The notes under the pieces: model-generated
The model's database searches: none
The model's input: the letters and a program-made list of their open reading frames with translations, nothing else
Told to the model about the DNA's origin: nothing
Program-made: the position numbers and the translations under genes
NCBI RefSeq assembly: GCF_002844195.1
Contig: NZ_PEND01000003.1
Span: forward strand, 62,001 to 126,000
Direction: 5' to 3'
Length of the DNA: 64,000 nt
From: Halegenticoccus soli
Lineage (GTDB): Archaea; Halobacteriota; Halobacteria; Halobacteriales; Haloferacaceae
In this document: positions 27,909-37,159 of the stretch, piece after piece
Layout: each line of letters opens with the position of its first letter
How positions within the stretch are numbered: the first letter of the stretch is position 1

Positions 27909-29011
27909 TCGACCACCGCGCGTTCGCTGCGGAGCGCGCGAAGCCGCTCGCGATCGACGGTCACGCCGAGCCCCGGTCCCCCGACGCTGATGCGAGGCAC
28001 GTCGGCGTCGAGGTCGGTTATCCCGTCGGTCGTCATGAAGGGGCCGACCATCTCGTTCCAGACGACGTTCTCGAACGCGGTGACGAAGTGGACGCCGGCG
28101 GCGGTCCCGACGTGCCCCTCGACCATCGATCCGAGTTGCGTCGGGCGGCCGTCGGCCGCGGCGACCGCGTTGAGTCGAACGGCTTCGGTGATCCCACCCG
28201 TCTTCATCAGCTTGATGTTGTAGATGTCGCCGGCCCCCCGCTTTACCAGTTCTACGGCGTCGTGCGCCGTCTCGACGCTCTCGTCGGGCATCACCGGCAC
28301 GTCGACGTGTTCGCGGAGGAACGCGAGGTCGTCGACGTTCTCCTTGTCCACCGGCTGTTCGATGACGTCGACGAATTCGGCGATGCCGTCGAGGGCCCGC
28401 ATCGCCGTCTTCGCGTCACCCCACCCCTGGTTGGCGTCCGCTTTCAGGCTGACGTCGGACGGGACCGCCTCGGCGATCGACGCGACTCTGTCGATATCCG
28501 TCGCCGGGTCGGCGCCGACCTTGATCTTGATCTGTTCGTACCCCGCTTCGACGGCTTCGACGGCGTCCGCCGCCATCTCCGCCGGTGACTTGATGCTGAG
28601 CACCTTCGGGACGTCGATAGTCGCCTCCGCCGCGTCCCCGCCGAGCAACTTGAACAGCGGAAGGTCCGCGCGCTTTCCGCGAATGTCCTGCAGGGCGAGT
28701 TCGATCGCCGCGTGGGCGCTTGGCGCGCCGTCGACGAGCGCCCACATCCGCCGCGTCACCCGCTCGACGTCGATCGGATCCTCGCCGAGGATCAGCGGGG
28801 CGAGAACGTCTTCCAGAACGGCCGCCGTCGATCCCTGGGTTTCGCCCGTCACCTCGTAGGCGGGCGCCCCTTCGCCGAGGCCGACGACGCCGTCGTCCGT
28901 CTCGACCTCGACGAGAACCCGTTCGAGTTCCGGAATCGGCTTCAGCGCCGTGACGAACGGCTCTTCGAGGGGAATCTCGTACCGGTGTATCGTCACCCGT
29001 TCGATCTCCAT
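27905..29011 (-). CDS. Enolase-superfamily enzyme (mandelate racemase/muconate lactonizing group)
   Basis: A 368-residue TIM-barrel enzyme that abstracts a proton next to a carboxylate. Catalytic landmarks in order are the KIKVG pair of lysines, LKADANQGW, VIEQPV, VMPDESV and the C-terminal lysine strand (YNIKLMKTGG). The last barrel strand ends WNEMVGPF, similar to the cycloisomerase consensus ending in Glu-x-x-Gly-Pro. It lacks the Asp-x-Asp that binds the amino group in L-Ala-D/L-Glu epimerases. N-acylamino acid racemase, cycloisomerase or an epimerase of other dipeptides are possible. Translationally coupled to the M20 gene. Confidence 0.87.
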   Translation of the reverse strand: MEIERVTIHRYEIPLEEPFVTALKPIPELERVLVEVETDDGVVGLGEGAPAYEVTGETQGSTAAVLEDVLAPLILGEDPIDVERVTRRMWALVDGAPSAHAAIELALQDIRGKRADLPLFKLLGGDAAEATIDVPKVLSIKSPAEMAADAVEAVEAGYEQIKIKVGADPATDIDRVASIAEAVPSDVSLKADANQGWGDAKTAMRALDGIAEFVDVIEQPVDKENVDDLAFLREHVDVPVMPDESVETAHDAVELVKRGAGDIYNIKLMKTGGITEAVRLNAVAAADGRPTQLGSMVEGHVGTAAGVHFVTAFENVVWNEMVGPFMTTDGITDLDADVPRISVGGPGLGVTVDRERLRALRSERAVVE

Positions 29012-29115
29012 ACGCGGTAGCTTCTCGCTCCCCCCACTTCAACATTGGTAGCGATCCACACGATCAGAGGCTGCCCGCGGTTCGGCCGGGGCGCGCGGAC
29101 GCGGAGCCGACGGTT

Positions 29116-30069
29116 TCACAGCGCCGGGAGGATCTCTTCGGCCGCGGTCTCGTAGAAGGCGTCCTGCTCGTAGCTCACGTCGGTAATCACGGCGTGGTCG
29201 GCGCCCTTCTCCGCCTGGTCGTCCAACCACGCGAGCACGTCTTCCGCGCTCTCCGCGAACAGGAACGCGTCGCGGACCTCCGAGCGCGACACGCGGTCGG
29301 TCGACGCTTGTAACCGCCGCGGGTCGTACTCGTCGAGGTTTTCCGGAAGCAGCGTGGAAGCGAAAGAGTCCCCGACTCGGTCGATCAACCGATCGACGTC
29401 GCCGAACCCGCCGACCATCTGGAAGACGACCTCGCCGTCGCCGCCGTGGTCGCGATACGGGCCGACGACTCGCGATTCCACGTCGGGAACGCTCGCAATA
29501 GTGACGAGGTGGTCGCCGTGCTCGGCGGCGAGACGGGCGCTCTTCGGCCCCGTTGCGGCAAAGTAGACGGGGACGTCCGCGACCGGCTGTTCGTACGGAT
29601 AAACGGGATCGAACGAGAAGTGATCCCCGTCGTAGTCGAAAAAGTCGTCCTCCGTCCAGTACCTGCGAACGACGTCCATCGCCTCCGCGAGTCGAGCCCC
29701 GCGCTCGCTCCACGACGGCCACTCGTCGACGAACGGCTGCTCGTTCATGCGTTCGCCCGTGCCGACGCCGAGGCGGAAGCGACCGGGATACAGCTCGTCG
29801 ATCGTCGCGGCGGCGTTGGCGACGATCAGCGGGTGATAGCGGTACAGCGGCGGCGTGACGAAGACGCCGATCGGGATCGCGTCGGTGCGTTCGAGCGCCG
29901 CCGGGATCCACGACCAGGCGAACGGCGCGCGGCCCCCCTCGTGGAACCACGGCTGAAAGTGATCGCCGAACCAGAGCGAATCGAAGCCGGCCGCCTCGAT
30001 TCGCTCGGCGCGGTCGAGATAGTAGCCGGGCGATTCGTACATTCCGCCGAGATCGATTCCCAACTGCAT
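29116..30069 (-). CDS. LLM-class flavin/F420-dependent oxidoreductase
   Basis: Luciferase-like monooxygenase-fold enzyme of 317 residues. Start chosen at MQLGIDLGGMYESP, where the first barrel strand begins; upstream ATGs add unrelated sequence. Landmarks are SLWFGDHFQPW, FRLGVGTGERMNE (phosphate-binding loop after the fourth strand) and VPVYFAATGPKSARLA. In archaea these enzymes mostly use F420 for hydride transfer to alcohols, aldehydes or sugar phosphates. It is divergent from the gene at 30218 and in the same orientation as the enolase-type gene. Confidence 0.88.
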   Translation of the reverse strand: MQLGIDLGGMYESPGYYLDRAERIEAAGFDSLWFGDHFQPWFHEGGRAPFAWSWIPAALERTDAIPIGVFVTPPLYRYHPLIVANAAATIDELYPGRFRLGVGTGERMNEQPFVDEWPSWSERGARLAEAMDVVRRYWTEDDFFDYDGDHFSFDPVYPYEQPVADVPVYFAATGPKSARLAAEHGDHLVTIASVPDVESRVVGPYRDHGGDGEVVFQMVGGFGDVDRLIDRVGDSFASTLLPENLDEYDPRRLQASTDRVSRSEVRDAFLFAESAEDVLAWLDDQAEKGADHAVITDVSYEQDAFYETAAEEILPAL

Positions 30070-30217
30070 GCACGTTACTACGCGGGAGTCCGTGTTAACG
30101 ATGCGGTCCGCTGGATCTCGGTAGCGGCGACTGGCGCGTTCGGCGGCGCGAAGAGTGATTGACGATCGACGATGCGAAGGCGGTGTCCGGGCCACCGTAA
30201 CAGGTAAGCGGCATGCC

Positions 30218-31393
30218 ATGCGTTCTCAACGCATGGACTTCGCGATGTGGGCGTACCCCTGGGACGTGCTCGACGAGGGCGTCGAACGGGTTTCCGACCG
30301 GCTGCTGGACCTCGGCGTGACCGAACTCAACCTCGCGACGAACTACCACTCGGTACAGGCGTTCCTGCCGCACAACCCCGAGCGAAAGACGTTCTTCGCA
30401 CGCGCGAGTTCGTACTTCCAGCCGGGCGACGAGTACGGACGGCTCTCGCCGGTCCCGAACGAGACGATGAGCGGCGAAGACTGGGTCGCGCGAATCGACG
30501 AGCGGGTGGCGGACGCGCCGCTGACGCTGAACTCGTGGACCGTCGGCTGTCACAACTCCCGCCTCGGGATGCGTCACCCCGACGTCACGCTCACGACACC
30601 GTTCGGCGACTCGCTCGTCTTCGGCCTGTGCCCGTCGCACCCCGACGTCCGGGAGTACCTGCTCGCCCTCGTTCGCGATCTCACCGACCGGTTCACCTTC
30701 GACAGAATCGAACTCGAAACGTTCGACTACTTCCACGGAAGCGGCTTCGGGTGGCACCACGACAAGTACCACACGGAACTCGGAGCGCTCGGGGAGTTCC
30801 TCTTCGGTCTCTGCTTCTGTGACTACTGCCGAGAGCACGCCCGCCTCGCGGGCGTCGACGCAGAGCGCGCGCGGGAACGCTGTCGTGAGACGATCACCGA
30901 GATCGCCGAGGGGCGGCTCCCGGCCGACGTCGACGTCGCTGGCTGGTTCGAAAGCAACCCCGAGGTCCGCGCGTACGCCGACGCGCGGACCGACACGCTC
31001 GAATCGTTGTTCGCAGCGCTCGCCGACGCGGCGAACGGAGCGGAGCTCGGGTACTACACCGGGTTTTTCGGCGTCGAAAACGCGTGGATGCACGGGGCCG
31101 ATCTCCGGGCGCTCGCGGATCCGCTCGACTACTACACCGTGATCGCGTACGTCTCCACCCGGGGGGAGGCGGTCGATCGCCTGCACACCGCGGCCGCGCT
31201 CGCGCCCGACGCCTCGATTCACGCCGGCCTCTTGCCCGGCCACCCGGCGGTCCACGACGAGGCGACGGTCTGTGACCTGGTTGCAGGCGCTGCCGACGCG
31301 GGGGCCGACCGCGTCTCCTTTTACAACTACGGGCTGCTTCCGACTCGAAACCTCGACTGGATCGAAACCGCGATCAAGCGAGTTACGGGCTGA
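30218..31393 (+). CDS. Putative glycosidase-like TIM-barrel protein
   Basis: A 391-residue protein, probably a barrel, unrelated in detail to any enzyme I can name. It carries FDRIELETFDYFHGSG on a strand end, a short Cys pair in FGLCFCDYCREHAR similar in position to the one in the protein at 19470, and GAELGYYTGFFGV later. An in-frame ATG at 30233 (MDFAMWAYPWD) would also serve. The ABC sugar transporter operon starts about 150 bases downstream, so it may act on the imported substrate. The large number of His, Tyr and acidic residues at strand ends fits hydrolase chemistry, but this is inference. Confidence 0.68.
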   Translation: MRSQRMDFAMWAYPWDVLDEGVERVSDRLLDLGVTELNLATNYHSVQAFLPHNPERKTFFARASSYFQPGDEYGRLSPVPNETMSGEDWVARIDERVADAPLTLNSWTVGCHNSRLGMRHPDVTLTTPFGDSLVFGLCPSHPDVREYLLALVRDLTDRFTFDRIELETFDYFHGSGFGWHHDKYHTELGALGEFLFGLCFCDYCREHARLAGVDAERARERCRETITEIAEGRLPADVDVAGWFESNPEVRAYADARTDTLESLFAALADAANGAELGYYTGFFGVENAWMHGADLRALADPLDYYTVIAYVSTRGEAVDRLHTAAALAPDASIHAGLLPGHPAVHDEATVCDLVAGAADAGADRVSFYNYGLLPTRNLDWIETAIKRVTG

Positions 31394-31503
31394 CGCCTCG
31401 GTCGCGCCGAATGTGCCTTCGGTGACTCCGGTCGGACGGTCGGGGGTTGAATCGCCCCGCTCGGTCGAGCTTCAGCTTCGCGTCTCTCGAACGGCCCGCA
31501 ACA

Positions 31504-31510
31504 CTTATAC
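31504..31510 (+). promoter_or_regulatory. TATA box of the sugar-type ABC operon
   Basis: CTTATAC lies about 34 bases before the ATG at 31542, the normal distance for an archaeal TATA box with a very short leader. The preceding purine-rich bases could be the BRE. It probably drives the five-gene unit up to 37002. Confidence 0.6.
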
Positions 31511-31541
31511 CGAGTTTCGGCGTTACTTCGAACTGTTAGCC

Positions 31542-32957
31542 ATGACGGATGAGTGCACACCACAGGGTGATGGGCACCGTTCGTCGCGAAGGCGGTTTAT
31601 CGCGACGGCGGGGCTGGCCTCGACGGTCGGTCTTTCCGGTTGTCTGTTCACCGGAAACGGCGGCCAGCAGGGCGGTGCGAACGGAGGTGCGGCGAACGGG
31701 AGTGGCGACGCTACTACGCTGACCTTCTGGCACCAGGAGAGCGTCCCACACCGGGTAGAGACGTTCAAACGCTTCCTCGACAGGTTCAACGAGCAGCACG
31801 AGAACATCGAGGTCCGCCAAGAGCCCCAGAACTGGGATGAGGTGTTCGGAAAGCTGAGCAGCGCGCTTGAGGCGGGCAACGAGCCCGACTTCATGTTCTC
31901 CCTCCCGGCGTTCACGATGACGTTCCAGTCGCAGGGCGACCTCGTCGACGTCGCGGACATCGTCGAGAGCGTCGACGGCGAACGCGATCTGTACGACAAC
32001 ACGGTCACTCCCTTCACGTACGACGGCGGGACGTGGGGCGTCCCGATGTGGGACATGGTTTTCCTCGATCACTTCCGGACGGACACGTACGGGAATATCG
32101 ACACGTGGCCGGCCGAGAACTGGGAGCAGTGGTTAGAGAGCGCCGCACAGGCGACGAACGCGCAGGAGGGGAGATACGGAATCGTCCTTCCGGCGAACAA
32201 GAACCTCTGGACGACGGAGAACCTCTACACGCTGATGATCGAGAACGACGCGTACGTGTACGGGCCGGACGGCAAAATCATGTTCGACACCCCGGAGACG
32301 GTCGAAACGCTGGATTTCTACAAGCGGATGTTCAATCGAGCCAGCCCGTCGGAGGCGACCAGTTGGGGATGGGCCGAGTGGGAGCGGTCCCTCCTCCAGG
32401 GAAACGCCCACTCGACCATCGGCTTCTCCTCGTGGATCCGAAGTCTGCAGGAGACGGATCTGGCCGACAGCTTCGGCGCCATTCAGCAGCCGCCGGTCGA
32501 GACGGGGGGGCAGTCGCGCAGCGTCCACTACGTGAACAACATCATGGTGTTCAACGAGGAGAAGAAGGACGCCATTCGGACGTGGGTCCAGTGGATGCAC
32601 AACCCGGAGAACTACGGGGAGTGGCTGGCCAACCTCGAACCGACGCTCTATCTGCCGGTGACGAAGGCCGGCGAAAACGCCGACTCGTACTGGAACCACG
32701 AGCTCATCAGCAAGTACGAGACCATGGTCAGGACGCAGTTCAAGGCTCTCCCGAACGCGTCCATCTACGGCTTCCGCGACATCCACACCGAGAACGATCT
32801 GTACATTCCCAGCGTGGGGACGCTGGAGGGATCACACGTGCTCGCCGAGATCGTCCAGCAGCTGATCGTGAACGACCGATCGCCCGAGGCCGCCGCATCG
32901 TGGGGGCAGCAGCGGCTCCAAGAAGTGCTCGGCGTCGGCAAGAGCGAGGGGCTTTAG
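31542..32957 (+). CDS. Extracellular solute-binding lipoprotein, family 1 (sugar type)
   Basis: A 471-residue exported binding protein. The signal contains a twin-Arg RRRFIATAGLASTVG stretch and the lipobox LSGC, then a Gly/Asn/Gln-rich linker. The mature part has the family-1 opening LTFWHQESVPHRVETFKRF with two lobes. The ATG at 31542 is chosen because it gives a normal Tat signal; an upstream frame extension from 31272 overlaps the preceding gene. Substrate is a sugar or sugar derivative. First gene of a tight five-gene operon. Confidence 0.93.
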   Translation: MTDECTPQGDGHRSSRRRFIATAGLASTVGLSGCLFTGNGGQQGGANGGAANGSGDATTLTFWHQESVPHRVETFKRFLDRFNEQHENIEVRQEPQNWDEVFGKLSSALEAGNEPDFMFSLPAFTMTFQSQGDLVDVADIVESVDGERDLYDNTVTPFTYDGGTWGVPMWDMVFLDHFRTDTYGNIDTWPAENWEQWLESAAQATNAQEGRYGIVLPANKNLWTTENLYTLMIENDAYVYGPDGKIMFDTPETVETLDFYKRMFNRASPSEATSWGWAEWERSLLQGNAHSTIGFSSWIRSLQETDLADSFGAIQQPPVETGGQSRSVHYVNNIMVFNEEKKDAIRTWVQWMHNPENYGEWLANLEPTLYLPVTKAGENADSYWNHELISKYETMVRTQFKALPNASIYGFRDIHTENDLYIPSVGTLEGSHVLAEIVQQLIVNDRSPEAAASWGQQRLQEVLGVGKSEGL

Positions 32958-33878
32958 ATGGGGATCTCGGAGTACTTCCCGGTGGAGCGCTGGCGACGAG
33001 GCCGGCGGTCGTGGGATCGGCGCACGCTCACGGGGATGGCTCTCATGGTACCGGCGCTCGTCATCGTCGCCATCGCGCTCATTTATCCGTTTCTCGGGGC
33101 GATCCAGATCAGCTTCCTGAACATCGGGACGAACGAGTTCGTCGGGCTACGGCACTACCGCTGGCTGATCGGCCAGGACGTGTTCTGGGCCGTTGTGGGG
33201 AGGAGCGTCGTCTGGACTGTCGCCAATCTGGCGCTGCAGGGTGCCGTCGGAATCGGCATCGCGCTCCTGCTCCACCGCCACTTCTTCGGCCGGGACGCCG
33301 TCCGAACGGTGATGCTCATCCCGTTCGTGATCCCGTCGGCGGTTACGGCTATCTCGTGGCAGTGGGTGCTGAACGCCTCGTACGGCCCCGTAAACGAGTG
33401 GTTGCTGACGCTCGGTCTCCTCTCGACGCCGGTGAACCCGTTCTCGGAGGCGGAGCTCGCGTTTCCGACCGTCATCCTGATTAACACGTGGCGGTGGGCG
33501 CCGCTCGTCGCGCTCGTCGTGTTCGCGGTTCTGCAGACGATCCCGCGCGAGGAGTACGAGGCGGCGCGCATCGAAGGGGCGGGGATCTTCTCGGAGTTCT
33601 ACCACGTGACGTACCCGCACCTCAAGGACTCGTTGCTCATCCTCGGTCTCATCGGCTTTCTGCTCACGTTCAACATCTTCGACCTCATCTGGCTGCTCAC
33701 GAAGGGCGGACCGGTCGGCGTCACGACGACCCTGCCGGTGTTCATCTACGAGGTCGCCTTCAACCTCCGGAACATCGGCAGGGCGAGCGCCGTCAGCGTC
33801 GTCCTGTTCCTGCTCCTGGTGGTGTTCGTGGCGCTGTACTTCAGACAGCGCGAGTTCAAGGAGAGTGAGTTCGCGTGA
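32958..33878 (+). CDS. Sugar-type ABC transporter permease (MalF-like)
   Basis: Permease of 306 residues with six helices and the EAA loop EYEAARIEGAGIFSEFY. The start codon abuts the stop of the binding protein (TAG then ATG, no gap). Together with the next gene it forms the membrane channel. The hydrophilic N-terminus (EYFPVERWRRGRRSWDRR) precedes the first helix. Confidence 0.93.
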   Translation: MGISEYFPVERWRRGRRSWDRRTLTGMALMVPALVIVAIALIYPFLGAIQISFLNIGTNEFVGLRHYRWLIGQDVFWAVVGRSVVWTVANLALQGAVGIGIALLLHRHFFGRDAVRTVMLIPFVIPSAVTAISWQWVLNASYGPVNEWLLTLGLLSTPVNPFSEAELAFPTVILINTWRWAPLVALVVFAVLQTIPREEYEAARIEGAGIFSEFYHVTYPHLKDSLLILGLIGFLLTFNIFDLIWLLTKGGPVGVTTTLPVFIYEVAFNLRNIGRASAVSVVLFLLLVVFVALYFRQREFKESEFA

Positions 33879-34714
33879 GCGTGAACTACGCCGTCTACCG
33901 GCGGCTCGCGGATCTCGCGCGGTTCGCGCTTCTCGCCGCAGTTATCGTCGTGTTTCTGTTTCCCTTCCTCTGGATACTCAAGTCGTCGTTCGAACCGTCT
34001 TCGCTGCTGTACGGGGAGGTCACGCTCATCCCGACTGATGTCACGATGGCCCACTACGAGCGGGCAATCGAGATCGGATTCCTCAATGCGGTGAAGAACA
34101 GCCTCGTCGTCGCCGTCGGAACGACGATCCTGACGACGGGCGCGTCGCTCCTCGGGGCGTACAGCGTGCTGCGGTACACCTACCCCGGCCGCGGTGCGTC
34201 TGCGCGGCTCATCCTCCTGACGTACATGTTCCCGCACGTGGCGCTCATCGTCCCGATGTACCAGCTCGCGTCGACGCTCAACGTGCTCGGTCACCCGGTG
34301 ACGCTGATCGTCCTCCACTCGATGCTCGCGTTGCCGTTCTGCCTGTGGATCCTCCAGGCGTTCCTCGAAGACATTCCGCGAGAACTCGAAGAGGCCGCGC
34401 TCGTGGAGGGGGCGACGGAGTTGCAGGCGTTCTACCACGTGACGATTCCGCAGGCGATGCCGGGTATCATCGCCGCAGGGACGTTCGCGTTCATCATGTC
34501 CTGGGGCGAGTACATGTTCGCGTACGTGTTGATGACGACCTCGGCCAGCCACACCGTCCCGGTGGCGCTCTTTCAACTGCTCGGCTCGTACGCCGTCGAC
34601 TGGGGGCTGCTGAGCGCCGTCGGCGTCATCGCGACGCTGCCGGTGCTCGCGCTGTTCTGGTTGATGGCGAAGTACCTCGGCAAGGGGATCGCAAAAGGAA
34701 CCGGAGCTGTCTGA
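33875..34714 (+). CDS. Sugar-type ABC transporter permease (MalG-like)
   Basis: Permease of 279 residues starting at GTG 33875, overlapping the MalF-like stop by four bases (GTGA). The EAA loop ELEEAALVEGATELQAFY is clear. N-terminal helix LARFALLAAVIVVFLFPF. It pairs with the MalF-like subunit, and the MalK-like ATPase starts two bases after its stop. Confidence 0.93.
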   Translation: MSVNYAVYRRLADLARFALLAAVIVVFLFPFLWILKSSFEPSSLLYGEVTLIPTDVTMAHYERAIEIGFLNAVKNSLVVAVGTTILTTGASLLGAYSVLRYTYPGRGASARLILLTYMFPHVALIVPMYQLASTLNVLGHPVTLIVLHSMLALPFCLWILQAFLEDIPRELEEAALVEGATELQAFYHVTIPQAMPGIIAAGTFAFIMSWGEYMFAYVLMTTSASHTVPVALFQLLGSYAVDWGLLSAVGVIATLPVLALFWLMAKYLGKGIAKGTGAV

Positions 34715-34716
34715 CC

Positions 34717-35838
34717 ATGGGCGAAGTCGCACTTCAAAACGTCAGCAAACGATTCGGCGACGACGTGGTCGCCGTCGACAGTATCGACGCCTCGTTCCGC
34801 GACGGCGCTTACACGATGATACTCGGCCCGTCGGGGTGTGGGAAGACGACGACGCTCCGCATCATCGCGGGCCTCGAAACGCCGACGGAGGGAGAGATAC
34901 TCATCAACGACGAAGTGGTGACGAACAAACCGCCGCAGAAACGCGATCTGAGCCTGGTGTTCCAGAACCTCGCGCTCTGGGATCACAAGACGGTGGAGGA
35001 GAACATGGAGTTCGGGATGCGCATGCGGGGCGTCGGCAAAGAGGAGCGGCAGGCTCGCGTCGCCGAAATCGCCGAGATACTCCGAATCGAGGACAAACTC
35101 GGCGAATCGCCCGCGTCCCTGTCCGGCGGCCAACAACAGCGAGTGGCGCTCGGCCGCAGTCTCGTCCGCGAGCCGGAGCTTCTGTTGCTCGACGAACCGC
35201 TGTCGTCGCTCGACGAGCGTCTCCGGCTCGAGATGCGCACCGAACTCGCGCGCGTCCACCAGGAACTGGGGACGACGTTCATCCACGTGACGCACAACCA
35301 GGAGGACGCGATGACGATCGCCGACGAGATCCTCCTTCTGAACAACGGGCGGCTACAGCAGTTCGACGACCCGCTGGAGCTGTATCACAATCCGGCCAAC
35401 GAGTTCGTCGCCGACTTCATCGGCTCCCCGAGCATGAACCTGTTCGACGCGACCTTCGTCGCCGACGGGGAGACGTATCTCGACGCGGGCTCGTTCCGGT
35501 TGACGATCCCGCCGCACGTCGCCGACGCCTTCCGCGATACCGTCGACGAGGGGGATGTCCGGGTCGGAATGAGGCCGGAGGCGCTTCGCTTCGTCACCGA
35601 CGAGTCGACGCCGGCTCGGAACGGAACCCCGACCATCGACGCCACGGTCACGATCGTCGAGACGTTCGGCGATTTCAACTGGTATTACCTCGACACCGGC
35701 ATCGGTACCGATATCGTGGTGCAATCGGCGGACGAATCGGCGATGGAGAACGTCGACGTCGGGGACTCGGTCACCGTCGCGGTCGAGGTCGACCGACTCC
35801 ACCTCTTCGACCCGCGGACGGAAGCCGCGCTCCTGTAG
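34717..35838 (+). CDS. ABC transporter ATP-binding protein (MalK/UgpC-like)
   Basis: ATPase of 373 residues with Walker A GPSGCGKT, signature LSGGQQQR, and Walker B LLLLDEPLSSLD, followed by the C-terminal regulatory OB-type domain that includes GMRPEALRF. That domain is found in carbohydrate ATPases. The ATG at 34717 is chosen because it gives the standard MGEVALQNVSKRFGD start. Its stop abuts the next ATG (TAG then ATG). Confidence 0.94.
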   Translation: MGEVALQNVSKRFGDDVVAVDSIDASFRDGAYTMILGPSGCGKTTTLRIIAGLETPTEGEILINDEVVTNKPPQKRDLSLVFQNLALWDHKTVEENMEFGMRMRGVGKEERQARVAEIAEILRIEDKLGESPASLSGGQQQRVALGRSLVREPELLLLDEPLSSLDERLRLEMRTELARVHQELGTTFIHVTHNQEDAMTIADEILLLNNGRLQQFDDPLELYHNPANEFVADFIGSPSMNLFDATFVADGETYLDAGSFRLTIPPHVADAFRDTVDEGDVRVGMRPEALRFVTDESTPARNGTPTIDATVTIVETFGDFNWYYLDTGIGTDIVVQSADESAMENVDVGDSVTVAVEVDRLHLFDPRTEAALL

Positions 35839-37002
35839 ATGCCGTTCGTTTGCACCGCCTGCGGCGAGCGGCAACCGTCACCGGTAGCCGTCTGTCCGGC
35901 GTGCGGCGGCTTCGTCCGCTACCGGGAGTCGAACGCGGACGCGCTGCGGGCTGCGGTCGCGGGCGACGCCCGGGCCGCGCTCCCGGAAGTCGAATCCCGC
36001 GTCGAGCTGGGAGAGGGAGAGACGCCGCTGGTCGGGCTCACGGACGGGCCGCTGCCCGACGCCACGCACGCGAAGCTGGAGTCGCTCAATCCGTCGTGCT
36101 CGTTCAAAGACCGGGGGAGCGCGCTGGCGCTCTCTCACGTGCGCTCGGACGACACGTCCTTCGAGGCGGTCGTCGTCGCCAGCACCGGGAACACCGCGAC
36201 GAGCGTGGCGACGTACGCCGCGCGCGCCTCCGTTCCCTGCGCCGTCCTCCTCCCCGAGGGAACGTCGACAGCGAAACTGACGCAGGCAGCGGCGGCGGGC
36301 GCGCGCCTGTTCACCGTCGAGGGAACGTTCAGCGACTGCTTCGCGCTGAGTCAGCGCGTCGCCGACGACCGCGTCCTGAACGCGACGGCCGTCTACTCGG
36401 CGAACCCCTACGTCGCCTCCGCGAACCGAACGGTGGCGTTCGAACTCGTCCGGCAGCTTGGAACCGTTCCCGACTGGGTCTCGGTGCCGGTCGGCGCGGG
36501 GCCGCTACTCGGCGGCACCTACGCCGGGTTCGAAGAACTGCGCGAGGCGGGGCTCACCGAGTCCGCTCCGCGCATGCTCTGCGTCCAGGCGCGGGGGTGT
36601 CACCCGATCGTCCGGGCGTTCGAGCGCGGCGAGCCGGTGTCGGAGTGGACGGGGCCGATCACGACGGCCGTCGGCGCGATCGCCGATCCGCTTCGGGGAT
36701 ACCCGGAGGACGGCGAACACACCCGACGAGCCGTACTCGAAAGCGGCGGGGCGGCGGTCGCCCTTCCCGACGATCGGATTCACGAGTGGCACGCCCGGCT
36801 CGCCGCTCGGGAGGGCGTGTACGCGGAGCCCGCCAGCGCGGCGAGCGTGGCCGCCCTCGCCGAGTGTACCGCCGTCGGACCGGATGACGTGGCCGTCGCA
36901 CTGGTCACCGGCCACGGACTGAAGGAGCCCACGAGCGATGACGTGCGGACGACCCACATCAGCGATGACCCGGACGCCGTCCGGGATACGCTTCTCCGGT
37001 GA
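35839..37002 (+). CDS. Threonine-synthase-like PLP enzyme
   Basis: Fold-type II PLP enzyme of 387 residues, with an N-terminal zinc ribbon (CTACGERQ and CPACGGF) of the kind seen in archaeal threonine synthases. The PLP lysine is in NPSCSFKDRGSA, and the phosphate cup and SerGly segment include VVVASTGNTATSVATY. A biosynthetic threonine synthase would normally sit with other amino-acid genes, but this is joined without a gap to a sugar-type ABC operon. A beta-elimination or beta-replacement role on an imported hydroxy- or amino-compound is therefore also possible. Confidence 0.82.
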   Translation: MPFVCTACGERQPSPVAVCPACGGFVRYRESNADALRAAVAGDARAALPEVESRVELGEGETPLVGLTDGPLPDATHAKLESLNPSCSFKDRGSALALSHVRSDDTSFEAVVVASTGNTATSVATYAARASVPCAVLLPEGTSTAKLTQAAAAGARLFTVEGTFSDCFALSQRVADDRVLNATAVYSANPYVASANRTVAFELVRQLGTVPDWVSVPVGAGPLLGGTYAGFEELREAGLTESAPRMLCVQARGCHPIVRAFERGEPVSEWTGPITTAVGAIADPLRGYPEDGEHTRRAVLESGGAAVALPDDRIHEWHARLAAREGVYAEPASAASVAALAECTAVGPDDVAVALVTGHGLKEPTSDDVRTTHISDDPDAVRDTLLR

Positions 37003-37159
37003 GTCGGAACGACCCCCGCCTCCGCTCGGTTACGCCTTCCGCCCTCGTTGGAGAACCGGTGGACTCGAACGGTTCGCTATCAGAAGCCAGTCACGATTGT
37101 CGCGGGCGGTCCGCGGAACTCCGGCACGACCTCGTCGCCGAAACGCCGGTACGAGCTCA

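Noticed and set aside
32033-33484. Open frame of 483 codons on the plus strand
   Set aside because: Shadow of the binding protein and MalF-like permease, Arg/Gly-rich with no motif.
34836-36887. Open frame of 683 codons on the plus strand
   Set aside because: It runs across the MalK-like ATPase and the PLP enzyme in another frame, is extremely Arg-rich and has no domain.
37040-37110. A tRNA-like GGTGGACTCGAACGGTTCG stretch
   Set aside because: Only the T-loop-like TTCG-type bases fit. No acceptor stem or anticodon arm can be folded around it.
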